DNA from: Armatimonadota bacterium
GTDB lineage: Bacteria; Armatimonadota; Fimbriimonadia; Fimbriimonadales; Fimbriimonadaceae
Length of the DNA stretch: 11,522 nt
Direction of reading: 5' to 3'
Assembly (NCBI GenBank): GCA_023423495.1
Contig: JAFAFM010000344.1
Coordinates: 1 to 11,522 of the forward strand
The notes under the pieces are model-generated. The model saw nothing but the letters and a program-made list of their open reading frames with translations. It made no database searches and was not told where the DNA came from. Below, piece by piece: positions 1-6,927 of the stretch (position 1 is the first letter of the stretch; each line of letters starts with the position of its first letter). The translations under genes were made by a program, and so were the position numbers.

Positions 1-422
1 AGGAACTCTCTCAAAAGGAAAGAGTCGTGTTTCTTTGCGGGCATTACGAAGGGTTCGACCATCGGATCGAGGAGCTTTTCGCCACCCACGTTTTCAGCAT
101 CGGTGACTATGTGCTCACCGGTGGCGAATTGCCAGCTATGGTCATGGCAGATGCGGTAACCCGACTCATCCCCGGGGCCTTGGGCAGCGCGGACAGCCTC
201 GCCCAAGATAGTCACTCGGATGGGTTGCTGAGCGCTCCCAACTACACGCGGCCCGAAACTTATCTTGGGTTATCGGTCCCTCCCGTTCTTCTGAGCGGCG
301 ACCACAAACGTATTGCGGAGTGGCGGCGGCAAAGGGCCGTGGAAACAACGAGGCACCGTCGGCCAGACCTATGGGCGGCCCACGCCGTGGATAACGAGAC
401 AGGGGATGTGCTATCATCCTAA
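1..422 (+). CDS. trmD: tRNA (guanine-N1-)-methyltransferase TrmD, 3' part
   Basis: TrmD methylates G37 of tRNAs with a G36-G37 sequence, using S-adenosylmethionine, and so prevents +1 frameshifting. It is a homodimeric SPOUT enzyme of the cytoplasm. The reading frame is already open at the left edge (first full codon at base 3) and stops with TAA at 420-422, so only the C-terminal 140 or so residues are present. Visible hallmarks are CGHYEGFDHRI, the trefoil-knot AdoMet-binding stretch SIGDYVLTGGELPAMVM, the segment DSHSDGLL with the catalytic-base aspartate region, and NYTRPETYLG followed by the basic helix EWRRQRAVETT. It lies 48 bp upstream of rplS, the standard rpsP-rimM-trmD-rplS order, so rimM is expected just outside the window. 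Identification is firm; the start cannot be seen. Confidence 0.96.
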   Translation, partial: ELSQKERVVFLCGHYEGFDHRIEELFATHVFSIGDYVLTGGELPAMVMADAVTRLIPGALGSADSLAQDSHSDGLLSAPNYTRPETYLGLSVPPVLLSGDHKRIAEWRRQRAVETTRHRRPDLWAAHAVDNETGDVLSS

Positions 423-470
423 GTTCGCGCTACCACCAAGGCCCGCGCGGTTGAATCAGGAACCAGAAAG

Positions 471-821
471 ATGTCGAAAGCGGCGATTTTAGAGAGTGTC
501 GTACAGGATTGCAAGAAGTCGGATTTGCCAAAGATTTGGCCCGGCGATACCGTAAAGGTCAGCGTAAAGGTCCGCGAAGGTAACAAAGAGCGAATCCAGG
601 TTTACGAAGGCGTCGTTATCTCCGTGAAGAACGGCGGCATCGCCGAGACCATCATGGTCCGAAAGATTTCGAACGGCGTCGGCGTCGAGCGTACATTCCC
701 GATTCACTCCCCGAACGTTGCAAAAATCGATGTTATTCGGCGTGGCAAGGTTCGACGCGCAAAGCTTTACTATCTTCGAACGAAGGTCGGTAAGGAAGCG
801 CGAATCAAAGAGCGACGCTAA
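471..821 (+). CDS. rplS: 50S ribosomal protein L19
   Basis: L19 sits at the interface of the 30S and 50S subunits and contributes to intersubunit bridges. The 116-residue length is normal for the family. Signature stretches are the N-terminal [11 protein letters not shown], the central [11 protein letters not shown] and [22 protein letters not shown], and the basic tail [12 protein letters not shown]. The protein is rich in Lys and Arg, as expected for an rRNA binder. The ATG at 471 has only a weak purine stretch upstream (AGGA about 10 nt away, then AGAAAG), but no other start fits the family N-terminus. The gene is the middle member of a trmD-rplS-lepB run and is probably transcribed from a promoter outside the window. 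lepB begins 3 bp after its stop. Confidence 0.97.
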   Translation: MSKAAILESVVQDCKKSDLPKIWPGDTVKVSVKVREGNKERIQVYEGVVISVKNGGIAETIMVRKISNGVGVERTFPIHSPNVAKIDVIRRGKVRRAKLYYLRTKVGKEARIKERR

Positions 822-824
822 ATC

Positions 825-1793
825 GTGTGGCCGATATTCGCGCAAGCTAGTCCGCCAGGCGGATTTCGAGAGTTTATCGACACGGTTGCTCGGACCCCGC
901 TCAGTCAAGTCGTTTTGTTCGTCGCCGTTTGTACGGTTATTCGGCTTGCGCTTTATACGGTCCTGAAGAATACGGCCCAGCACCTGCGATCAGGTGGTTA
1001 CGGCATTGCGCGATTCTTTAACGAATTCCTGGACGCCATCGTTTATGCTGGCGTCTTTGTTTTTCTTCTCATCCGACCCTTCGCCGTTCAAGCCTTTCTG
1101 ATTCCGAGCGAGTCGATGATCGACACGTTGCTGGTTAACGACTTCATCGTTGCCAACAACGCCATATACCGATACTCCGATCCAAAGGTCGGCGACATCG
1201 TCGTATTCAAGCCTCCGGTGTGGGCCACGAACCGCGATCAACGGGACGAGAAAGGTGAGGTTAAAGTCGACTTCATTAAACGATGCCAAGGCACACCCGG
1301 ACAGGTTATCGAAGTGCGTGGCGGAAAGCTTTATCGAAATGGTCAGGTTGTCAATGAGCCTTACCTAAAGGATCCGGTGATGCTTTTCGACTGGAAGCTT
1401 GTTAAGTACACCGGCGTTCGAAAAGAGTGGGAAGGCAGATATATCCCGGTAGTTATCGACAGCAGCCTCGGTTCTGGCCCCAACTACAACGTTAGCGGCA
1501 TTTCCAAGCAGTTTGGCGTGGGCCTTAACATCGATCCCAAAAGTTCTTCAGCATGGGTGGATTACGGCGAATGGAAGCAGCGGAATGAGCTAACGACTGA
1601 AGAGCAAACAGTTTTAGACGAGCTGCAGTCTTTACCTCCGGCCCCCGTTCCGGATGGCTACTATCTGATGTTCGGCGACAACCGAAACGGTTCTTTCGAC
1701 AGCCGCGGTTGGGGTCTTGTACCACGAGAGAACATAATCGGCCGCAGTGAGTTCATCTGGTTCCCGTTTAGTCGGTGGCAGAAGACCAAGTAA
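825..1793 (+). CDS. lepB: Signal peptidase I
   Basis: This membrane-bound Ser/Lys protease removes signal peptides from proteins exported by Sec or Tat. The 322 residues hold two hydrophobic N-terminal segments (about 28-47 and 70-93). Then comes box B, IPSESMIDTL, with the probable nucleophile Ser97. The general base is Lys152 in FIKRCQGTPG. Box E is GDNRNGSFDSRGWG near 284-297. A long insertion (about 183-270) lies between the lysine and box E, giving a length close to the E. coli enzyme rather than the short Gram-positive type. The start is a GTG 3 bp after the rplS stop, so translation is probably coupled; there is no separate Shine-Dalgarno sequence beyond the end of rplS. The catalytic domain should face the periplasm. 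The substrates plausibly include the exported proteins encoded in this window. Confidence 0.96.
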   Translation: MWPIFAQASPPGGFREFIDTVARTPLSQVVLFVAVCTVIRLALYTVLKNTAQHLRSGGYGIARFFNEFLDAIVYAGVFVFLLIRPFAVQAFLIPSESMIDTLLVNDFIVANNAIYRYSDPKVGDIVVFKPPVWATNRDQRDEKGEVKVDFIKRCQGTPGQVIEVRGGKLYRNGQVVNEPYLKDPVMLFDWKLVKYTGVRKEWEGRYIPVVIDSSLGSGPNYNVSGISKQFGVGLNIDPKSSSAWVDYGEWKQRNELTTEEQTVLDELQSLPPAPVPDGYYLMFGDNRNGSFDSRGWGLVPRENIIGRSEFIWFPFSRWQKTK

Positions 1794-1804
1794 CTTACCG
1801 GCGT

Positions 1805-1819
1805 TATACTGACGGCATG
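1805..1819 (+). promoter_or_regulatory. -10-like box TATACT directly before the hydrolase start (possible leaderless mRNA)
   Basis: TATACT at 1805-1810 is followed by only six bases before ATG at 1817. A start point 6-7 nt after the box would put the mRNA 5' end at the start codon. No Shine-Dalgarno sequence is present and no -35 is recognisable. The box lies in the gap after the lepB stop. Inference from spacing only. Confidence 0.45.
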
Positions 1820-2803
1820 TTGATCGCTGCTGCTCTTGCATCGGTCGGCTTGATTCCATTTCAGGCCGAGCTGAGTTTCACCGGCTTTGAAGGAGTTGCA
1901 CTTAAAGGCAGTCTTGTTCTTCCTTCGAAAGCTCAAAAGAATCCAGTTGTCATCCTTCTGCCCGGCAGTGGTCCAACTGATCGCAACGGAAACCAGCCAC
2001 CTGCCCTTGTCACGGATCTCCTTAAATCCATCGCTACCGATCTCGCTAAAGCGGGAATCGGAACATTCCGCTTTGACAAGCGGGCAGCGCACAGCAATTC
2101 GGCTATTTGGCCGAAGGACCTGTCAAAAGCGGATCACTTCTTTCGATTTGAATCATTCGTTGGAGACGCCGTTGCTGCGGTCAAGCTGGTGAAGAATCGG
2201 CCGGATGTTGACCCAAGTCGCGTAGGGTTGGCAGGGCACAGCGAGGGTGGATTAATCACGATTTGCGCGGTCAGCCAAGAGCCGCAACTAGTAAAAGCTA
2301 TCGCACTGCTGGGAACGGCTGGACGATCCCTGGACCTTGTCATGAAGGAGCAAATTGATAGCATCTTAACACTTCAGGGTGCAACGCCAGACGTCCATAA
2401 GCAGCATATGGAGAGTCTAAGTACGGCAATCGATCATGTGAAAAGAACCGCCACAACGCCAACAAAGGTGCTACCTGGATTGAGGGCGCTTTTTGGGCCG
2501 GGCACTGCGAAGCTGCTCCAAGCATATTTCACCATCGACCCTGTCAAAGAACTTCAAAACTTCAGCGGACCAGTGCTGGTCCTTCAGGGTGAAATGGACT
2601 CTCAAATTTCGGCGACGAGCGATTTTCCACTGCTTGTGGATGCTTCTAAACGAAGAAAGTCGGGCTCAAACACTTCGGTGATTGTAGAGGGCGCATCGCA
2701 CAATTTAAAACCGGTCCAAAAGAAAAGCGATACTGGGTTCGTCGGGGCCGTCGCTCCCAAAGCTTTGGATTCAATCGTTGCTTTCTTTAAGAAAGAGCTC
2801 TAA
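1817..2803 (+). CDS. Exported alpha/beta-hydrolase family protein
   Basis: This is a serine hydrolase of the alpha/beta-hydrolase fold (acyl hydrolase or esterase type), substrate unknown. Starting at ATG 1817 gives 328 residues with a short signal-peptide-like N-terminus, MLIAAALASVGLIPFQA. An upstream in-frame ATG at 1775 overlaps lepB and would hide this signal, so 1817 is preferred. An oxyanion-loop stretch LLPGSGPTDRNGN follows an early beta strand. The nucleophile elbow is GHSEGG (Ser142). Candidate acid and base are Asp261 in LQGEMDSQ and His295 in EGASHNL. The layout resembles the secreted family annotated as alpha/beta hydrolase or dienelactone hydrolase-like. It follows lepB by 23 bp but may have its own promoter. 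Its stop lies 3 bp from the convergent tRNA gene, leaving no room for a terminator. Confidence 0.88.
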   Translation: MLIAAALASVGLIPFQAELSFTGFEGVALKGSLVLPSKAQKNPVVILLPGSGPTDRNGNQPPALVTDLLKSIATDLAKAGIGTFRFDKRAAHSNSAIWPKDLSKADHFFRFESFVGDAVAAVKLVKNRPDVDPSRVGLAGHSEGGLITICAVSQEPQLVKAIALLGTAGRSLDLVMKEQIDSILTLQGATPDVHKQHMESLSTAIDHVKRTATTPTKVLPGLRALFGPGTAKLLQAYFTIDPVKELQNFSGPVLVLQGEMDSQISATSDFPLLVDASKRRKSGSNTSVIVEGASHNLKPVQKKSDTGFVGAVAPKALDSIVAFFKKEL

Positions 2804-2806
2804 CGA

Positions 2807-2882
2807 TGGTGGGCCCGGCGGGGTTCGAACCCGCGACCAAGCGGTTATGAGCCGCACGCTCTAACCACTGAGCTACAGGCCC
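2807..2882 (-). tRNA. tRNA-Ile2 (anticodon CAU, read as k2CAU)
   Basis: A complete cloverleaf is encoded on the minus strand: acceptor arms GGGCCTG and CGGGCCC (one G-U pair), D stem GCTC/GAGC, T arm GCGGG-TTCGAAC-CCCGC, discriminator A and an encoded CCA. The anticodon loop CTCATAA gives CAU (2847-2849). CAU can be Met or the AUA-decoding Ile2. The consecutive C4-G69 and C5-G68 pairs, known determinants for the lysidine synthetase TilS, and the ...CTCATAA.CGCTTGGTCGC stretch resemble E. coli tRNA-Ile2 much more than elongator tRNA-Met. Pair 27-43 is a T-T mismatch. The gene is 76 nt and converges on the hydrolase gene. Confidence 0.9.
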
Positions 2883-2893
2883 CACCGAGTGAA

Positions 2894-2921
2894 AGTATAG
2901 CAGGAAGGGTCCTGCATTCAG
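2894..2921 (-). promoter_or_regulatory. Probable tRNA promoter with an inverted repeat in its spacer
   Basis: On the minus strand a TATACT box (2899 to 2894) lies 11 nt before the mature tRNA 5' end. The 16 bases before it (2915 to 2900) form a perfect hairpin, GCAGGA-CCCT-TCCTGC. A poor -35 match, CTGAAT (2921 to 2916), abuts it and overlaps the stop codon of the upstream gene. The hairpin could instead end the transcript of the exported-protein gene upstream, but no U-tract follows it. Confidence 0.45.
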
Positions 2922-3676
2922 GTTCGAGGGGGCTTCTTGGCGACTTTGGTTTCATCGCGCACCTGCCTTCCCTTGGGTGGCTTCAGGTCAAATGCACGAG
3001 AGGGGAATGGGCCAGACCGGACGATCACTCGATGACGCCAGCACGCCGCAGCGTCCGGCGGGTTGTACCAATCTGGAAACGCTTCAAACATTTCCTTTTG
3101 CCACGCCAAACGATTGAAGTCGATGACCCAGATTTGAAGATCCTTATCTGAATGCTCTAGGGTCAGTGTAAGATCGCCGAACAGCGTCGTATTCCAAACC
3201 ACGGAATTGTCAGTCTTGCCCATGGCGATGGACTTGTCCTTGTCAATCTTGTCGAGCAACGTCGGCCCCTCAGCAAGATAGAACCATGGGGATCCAATCA
3301 TCCCGTTTGGTTCGAGCGCTGAGCTGAGTTGCGACAACCTCGCCGGGGTTTTACGAACAACCACGGCATCGAAACCAGGGTCCTCTAGAGTCTTGCTGCC
3401 GTCGGTGACGATTGAGCAAAAGCTGCCCCACATATCGTTGAATTCAATTCGGTACTTGTAGCCGTCGCGCCAAACTTCGACTTCGCCGTCCGGATAGAAA
3501 TCCAAGCGCCCCGCTTCCCTTGTAGACTTCGAGATGTAGCAAGCGTACTTTTTGCGATCCACGATCTGTTGAAGCATCGAGCGCAATCTGGCTTCCCCAC
3601 TTCTATCCACCGAAGCTGCCGGGTTTGCGGCTTGGACACCGCCTATCGCTGATCCCGCAATTATCCACCCTAACAT
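2918..3676 (-). CDS. Exported protein of unknown function
   Basis: I do not recognise this 252-residue protein. It starts with a short Sec-type signal, MLGWIIAGSAIGGVQA, probably cut near residue 16. The mature part begins with a helix (RLRSMLQQIVD) and continues with beta-rich stretches such as GRLDFYPDGEVEVWRDGYKYRIEF and DLTLTLEHSDKDLQIWVID. This pattern of a helix followed by strands reporting on peptide-like or lipid-like cargo is loosely like LolA or DUF2092 periplasmic proteins, but I see no diagnostic motif. Three cysteines (46, 87, 212) are present and the C-terminus is basic (PPKGR...KKPPRT). The ATG at 3676 has no Shine-Dalgarno sequence, but a TACAAT box lies 8 nt upstream. It is divergent from the acyl-CoA dehydrogenase gene, with overlapping promoters, and is followed by the tRNA. 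Confidence 0.75.
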   Translation of the reverse strand: MLGWIIAGSAIGGVQAANPAASVDRSGEARLRSMLQQIVDRKKYACYISKSTREAGRLDFYPDGEVEVWRDGYKYRIEFNDMWGSFCSIVTDGSKTLEDPGFDAVVVRKTPARLSQLSSALEPNGMIGSPWFYLAEGPTLLDKIDKDKSIAMGKTDNSVVWNTTLFGDLTLTLEHSDKDLQIWVIDFNRLAWQKEMFEAFPDWYNPPDAAACWRHRVIVRSGPFPSRAFDLKPPKGRQVRDETKVAKKPPRT

Positions 3677-3712
3677 GTAGGGGTATTGTAGCGTCTTGCC
3701 AAGGAATTATAA
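3677..3712 (-). promoter_or_regulatory. Promoter of the exported-protein gene (leaderless type)
   Basis: Read on the minus strand, TACAAT (3690 to 3685) lies 8 nt before the ATG, so the transcript would begin about 1-2 nt before the start codon. TTATAA (3712 to 3707) is a weak -35 at 16 bp. It coincides with the -10 of the divergent promoter. Confidence 0.5.
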
Positions 3713-3713
3713 T
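3686..3713 (+). promoter_or_regulatory. Promoter of the acyl-CoA dehydrogenase gene
   Basis: A perfect -10 TATAAT lies at 3708-3713, with TTGTAG at 3686-3691 as a -35 separated by 16 bp. A start near 3720 leaves a leader of about 24 nt carrying GAGG at 3734-3737. The -35 overlaps the -10 of the divergent gene. Confidence 0.65.
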
Positions 3714-3743
3714 CTTGGTGCGACGACACCGTCGAGGATGACG

Positions 3744-5327
3744 ATGCCTATAACAAGTTCATTGAATGCCGTCCAAGGCGGCGACTTCTTTTCCAAGACT
3801 CCCCAAAGCATATTTACACCTGAGGATTTCAAAGGGGACGATGCCCTGATGATTCAGGTGGCGGAGCAATTCAGCCGGGGGGAGGGCCTTCCCCTTTCTT
3901 ATCGTCTCGACTCCCAAGAAGGCGAACTCATGCCAACCTTGGTGAAAAAGGCGGGAGAACTTGGTCTTTGTGGCGTTGATTCCCCTGAGCAGTATGGCGG
4001 ACTCGGACTTTCCAAGAACTTGGCGGCACGCATCTTGGAATACATGAGCTTAAACGCTTCGTTCAGCGTAACCTACGGAATCACGAGCGGCATCAGCCAA
4101 TTTGGTCTGTCGTTGTTTGGCACGGAAGCTCAAAAGCAAAAATACCTGCCCTTGCTGACTTCGGGGCAGTGGCTCGGCGCATACGCTTTAAGCGAGCCAA
4201 ATAGTGGGAGTGACGCACTTTCCGTTTCAACAAGGGCGGAATTGCGCGGTGACAAGTGGATTCTCAACGGCACCAAGATGTGGATATCAAACGCTAAGTG
4301 GGCAGATCTCTTCCTCGTGATGGCCAAGGTCGACGGAGAGAAATTCAGCGCGTTCTTGGTCGAGAAGGACTTTCCCGGTGTAAACGTTAGTCGGGAAGAA
4401 CACAAGATGGGACTCAAAGGATCTTCGACGGCCAGATTGGTGTTGGAAGATGCCGAAGTCCCTTCGGAAAACTTACTATACGAACCCGGCTTAGGTCACC
4501 ATGTTGCCTTCAATGCCCTCAACCTCGGTCGATTCAAGCTTTCGTCGATGTCGATTGGGCCAGCCAGACTCGCGATCGAGGAAAGTTCTTCCTATGCTCA
4601 AGACCGACGGCAGTTTGGAGTCCCCATTGCCAGCTTTGGCTTGATGCAGAAGAAGTTTGCGCAGATGGCGGCTTGGTTCTTCGTTGCTGAGTCCATGATC
4701 TACCGAACCGGCGCACTGATCGATTTGGCCTTCCAAGCTTATGGAGGGACCATCGAGGGGAATCGCCGGGCCGCGGAGGAGTTTGCGGCGGAATGCTCGG
4801 CTTGTAAGGTGTTTTCGACTGAGGTAGAGGGTTGGATCGTCGATGAGGCTTTGCAGGTGTACGGAGGATATGGGTTCACTGAGGAGTTTCCAATCGCCCG
4901 AATCTATCGCGACGCCCGCGTCAGCCGTATCTACGAAGGCACCAATGAAATCAACCGAATCTTTTTGGCTGACAGGCTATTCAAGAAGGAAAAAGAGGGA
5001 CAGATTTCGCTTGAAGGCGCCAGTGACAGCTTCATCGGCACGTTGGCCTCGCAAGCCATGCGGAATCGCCCAGACGATCAGATTAGATTGGGAGCGATGA
5101 GCGACCTGATTACGCTCCACTACGCGGATCAATCAGCCCGCCTTCGTGCTGACCAAGTAGGTGGAGACAAAGCCTTGCTTTATCGGTGTGCAGTACCATG
5201 GCTGAACGCTCGGGCCGCCGAGGCTTACCAGACCGCCACGGGAGAAGGGGTCACCTTGCCCCCCGCCGAGCCAATCGATTTCGCTGAAATTGCTCGTTTG
5301 GTGCATGCCAAAAAGGGACCTTTATAA
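3744..5327 (+). CDS. Acyl-CoA dehydrogenase (FadE/YusJ-like)
   Basis: This is an FAD enzyme that oxidises acyl-CoA to trans-2-enoyl-CoA, the first step of beta-oxidation, passing electrons to an electron-transfer flavoprotein. The 527 residues show the N-terminal helical domain (GELGLCGVDSPEQYGGLGLS), the FAD/substrate signature YALSEPNSGSDA and the beta domain NGTKMWISNAKWADLFLVMAKV. The C-terminal helical domain follows, with IEGNRRAAEEFAAECSACKVFSTE and LQVYGGYGFTEEFPIARIYRDAR. The catalytic base is the Glu in RIYEGTNEINR (about residue 398). A further 110 or so residues follow, as in long/very-long-chain enzymes of the YusJ/VLCAD type, but shorter than in the 594-residue B. subtilis FadE. 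ATG 3744 has GAGG 6 nt upstream. ATG 3738 is too close to it, and TTG 3696 lies upstream of the promoter -10. Chain-length preference cannot be read from the sequence. Confidence 0.93.
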   Translation: MPITSSLNAVQGGDFFSKTPQSIFTPEDFKGDDALMIQVAEQFSRGEGLPLSYRLDSQEGELMPTLVKKAGELGLCGVDSPEQYGGLGLSKNLAARILEYMSLNASFSVTYGITSGISQFGLSLFGTEAQKQKYLPLLTSGQWLGAYALSEPNSGSDALSVSTRAELRGDKWILNGTKMWISNAKWADLFLVMAKVDGEKFSAFLVEKDFPGVNVSREEHKMGLKGSSTARLVLEDAEVPSENLLYEPGLGHHVAFNALNLGRFKLSSMSIGPARLAIEESSSYAQDRRQFGVPIASFGLMQKKFAQMAAWFFVAESMIYRTGALIDLAFQAYGGTIEGNRRAAEEFAAECSACKVFSTEVEGWIVDEALQVYGGYGFTEEFPIARIYRDARVSRIYEGTNEINRIFLADRLFKKEKEGQISLEGASDSFIGTLASQAMRNRPDDQIRLGAMSDLITLHYADQSARLRADQVGGDKALLYRCAVPWLNARAAEAYQTATGEGVTLPPAEPIDFAEIARLVHAKKGPL

Positions 5328-5367
5328 ATCGACATCCATCCACTTTTATTCACCGTCCTTAATCGGT

Positions 5368-5507
5368 GATAATGCTTTCAGCTTTTCGGCGAAGTGGCCA
5401 AAAGTTGTCGCTGTACGGCGTCGGGACACGTGGTCTGCGCCGGAGGCTCCCGAGCAACGCTCGCTCGAGGCATGTCGATCGAACGATTGTTCATTTTGTG
5501 AGGAAGA
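5368..5507 (+). promoter_or_regulatory. Structured glnA leader with a possible promoter
   Basis: The 180 bp between the dehydrogenase and glnA hold a TGATAAT element (-10 at 5368-5373, no clear -35). A start near 5380 would leave a leader of about 130 nt. Stem 1 pairs CAGCTTTT (5379-5386) with AAAAGTTG (5400-5407, one G-U pair). Stem 2 pairs TCGGGA (5421-5426) with TCCCGA (5448-5453). Stem 3 pairs CGAGC (5451-5455) with GCTCG (5459-5463) and shares three bases with stem 2, so the two exclude each other. A Shine-Dalgarno GAGG (5500-5503) lies 4 nt before the start codon. I recognise no known riboswitch. Confidence 0.4.
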
Positions 5508-6917
5508 ATGACCCCTAAAGACGCCGTAGCATTTGTAAAAGAAAACGAAGCCCAGATCGTGGACATTCGTTTTACCGACCTCATGGGCACGTGGCAGCAC
5601 TTCAGCATGCCCGTCAGCCACTTCAGCGAAGATCATTTCTCGGACGGCCTTCCGTTCGACGGATCCAGTATCCGCGGATTTCAAACGATCAATGAATCCG
5701 ACATGCTCCTTATTCCGGATCCCTCCAGTCTGTTCATGGACCCATTTACCGAGGTCGCGACCGCGGTCGTCATCTGCAACATCGAAGATCCCTTGACCCG
5801 CCAGCCCAATCCCAAAGATCCTCGATTCACGGCGGAAAAGGCTGAGCAATACTTGAAGTCAACCGGAATCGGTGATACGGCCTACTTCGGTCCCGAAGCC
5901 GAATTCTTCATTTTCGACCAGCTTTTGTTCAACGTCGATCCCTACAACTCCGGGTTTAAGATTCGCTCTGAGGAGGGTTATTGGACCTCCGGCGACGAAG
6001 ACACACCCGGCTTTACGATCAAGCAGAAGGGAGGCTACTACCCCTGCGCACCGGTGGACAAGCTTCAAGACCTCCGCACCGAAATGGTTCTCAACATGGA
6101 AGCTGTGGGAATCGACGTTGAAATGCATCACCACGAGGTCGCATCCGCGGGTCAATGTGAGATTGACATGAAGTTTGACACCCTTACGACGATGGCGGAC
6201 AAGCTGATGAAGTACAAGTACATCGTCAAGCAAACGGCTTATCAGCACGGCTGCTTCGCCACCTTCATGCCCAAGCCGCTCTTCGGCGATAACGGAAGTG
6301 GAATGAACGTCCACCAGTCGATCTGGAAGAACGGCGAAACTCAAATGTACGATGAGGCAGGGTATGCGGGCCTGAGCGATGTGTCTCGCTGGTACATCGG
6401 AGGACTTCTGCGGCACGCACCCGCGCTGCTCGCCTTCTGCGCCCCCACGACGAACTCCTATCGACGCCTTGTGCCGGGCTATGAGGCGCCGATCAACTTG
6501 CTCTATTCGGCCAGAAACCGTTCGGCTTGTATCAGGATTCCGATGGTAAGCAAGTCTCCAAAGGCCAAGCGCGTCGAGTTCAGAGCTCCAGATCCCATGG
6601 CGAACCCATACCTAGCTTTCGCGGCATTGTTGATGGCTGGCCTCGATGGAGTCCAGAATCGCATCGAGCCGCCGAAGCCTCTGGACAAGGATCTTTACGA
6701 ACTGCCGCCGCTCGAGCGAGCGGGCATCGCTCAGACTCCAGGATCGCTTAGGGCTACGCTTCAAGCGCTAGCAGAGGATCACGAGTTCCTGCTGAAGGGA
6801 GATGTTTTCACCAAGGAGCTCATCGAGAGCTATGTTGAGTACAAGCTGGTCCACGAGTGCGACGCCATCGATCTAAGGCCGCATCCGTACGAGTTTTATC
6901 TCTACGCCGACGCCTAG
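5508..6917 (+). CDS. glnA: Glutamine synthetase, type I
   Basis: Glutamine synthetase makes glutamine from glutamate, ammonia and ATP. It is the entry point of nitrogen assimilation and forms a cytoplasmic dodecamer in the type I class. The 469 residues match the usual length. Visible sites are LPFDGSSIRGF (residues 48-58), the metal-binding GPEAEFFIF (128-136), HHHEVASAGQCEID (207-220), GSGMNVHQS (263-271), NSYRRLVPGYEAP (316-328) and the arginine-rich NRSACIRIP (337-345). A segment near 141-180 corresponds to the insertion of the GSI-beta subclass. Tyr397 in DKDLYELPP matches the adenylylation site of that subclass, so GlnE-type control is possible, although no glnE is in view. The start codon follows GAGGAAG. 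The leader upstream is structured; a strong hairpin and a small basic-protein gene follow. Confidence 0.97.
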   Translation: MTPKDAVAFVKENEAQIVDIRFTDLMGTWQHFSMPVSHFSEDHFSDGLPFDGSSIRGFQTINESDMLLIPDPSSLFMDPFTEVATAVVICNIEDPLTRQPNPKDPRFTAEKAEQYLKSTGIGDTAYFGPEAEFFIFDQLLFNVDPYNSGFKIRSEEGYWTSGDEDTPGFTIKQKGGYYPCAPVDKLQDLRTEMVLNMEAVGIDVEMHHHEVASAGQCEIDMKFDTLTTMADKLMKYKYIVKQTAYQHGCFATFMPKPLFGDNGSGMNVHQSIWKNGETQMYDEAGYAGLSDVSRWYIGGLLRHAPALLAFCAPTTNSYRRLVPGYEAPINLLYSARNRSACIRIPMVSKSPKAKRVEFRAPDPMANPYLAFAALLMAGLDGVQNRIEPPKPLDKDLYELPPLERAGIAQTPGSLRATLQALAEDHEFLLKGDVFTKELIESYVEYKLVHECDAIDLRPHPYEFYLYADA

Positions 6918-6927
6918 AGCCATCAAT

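Noticed and set aside
489..983. Long open frame (164 codons) on the minus strand over rplS and lepB
   Set aside because: It is antisense to a highly conserved ribosomal protein gene and a well-supported lepB start. The product resembles no family.
2781..2795. CTTTCTT-T-AAGAAAG inverted repeat at the hydrolase 3' end as a terminator
   Set aside because: It is AT-rich and inside the coding sequence, with an effective stem of 5 bp. No T-run follows it on either strand.
3696..3743. TTG at 3696 and ATG at 3738 as starts of the acyl-CoA dehydrogenase
   Set aside because: The TTG lies upstream of the TATAAT box, and ATG 3738 directly abuts the Shine-Dalgarno sequence. ATG 3744 has correct spacing.
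5396..5411. A sigma-54 (-24/-12) promoter for glnA, suggested by TGGC near 5395
   Set aside because: The GG and GC elements are not 10 bases apart and the TTGC part is missing.
5290..5511. Short plus-strand frame between the dehydrogenase and glnA
   Set aside because: It overlaps the dehydrogenase end and has no Shine-Dalgarno sequence. The composition fits a structured leader better than a gene.
5859..6416. 185-codon open frame on the minus strand inside glnA
   Set aside because: It is a shadow of the glnA coding pattern; the plus-strand frame carries all glutamine synthetase motifs.
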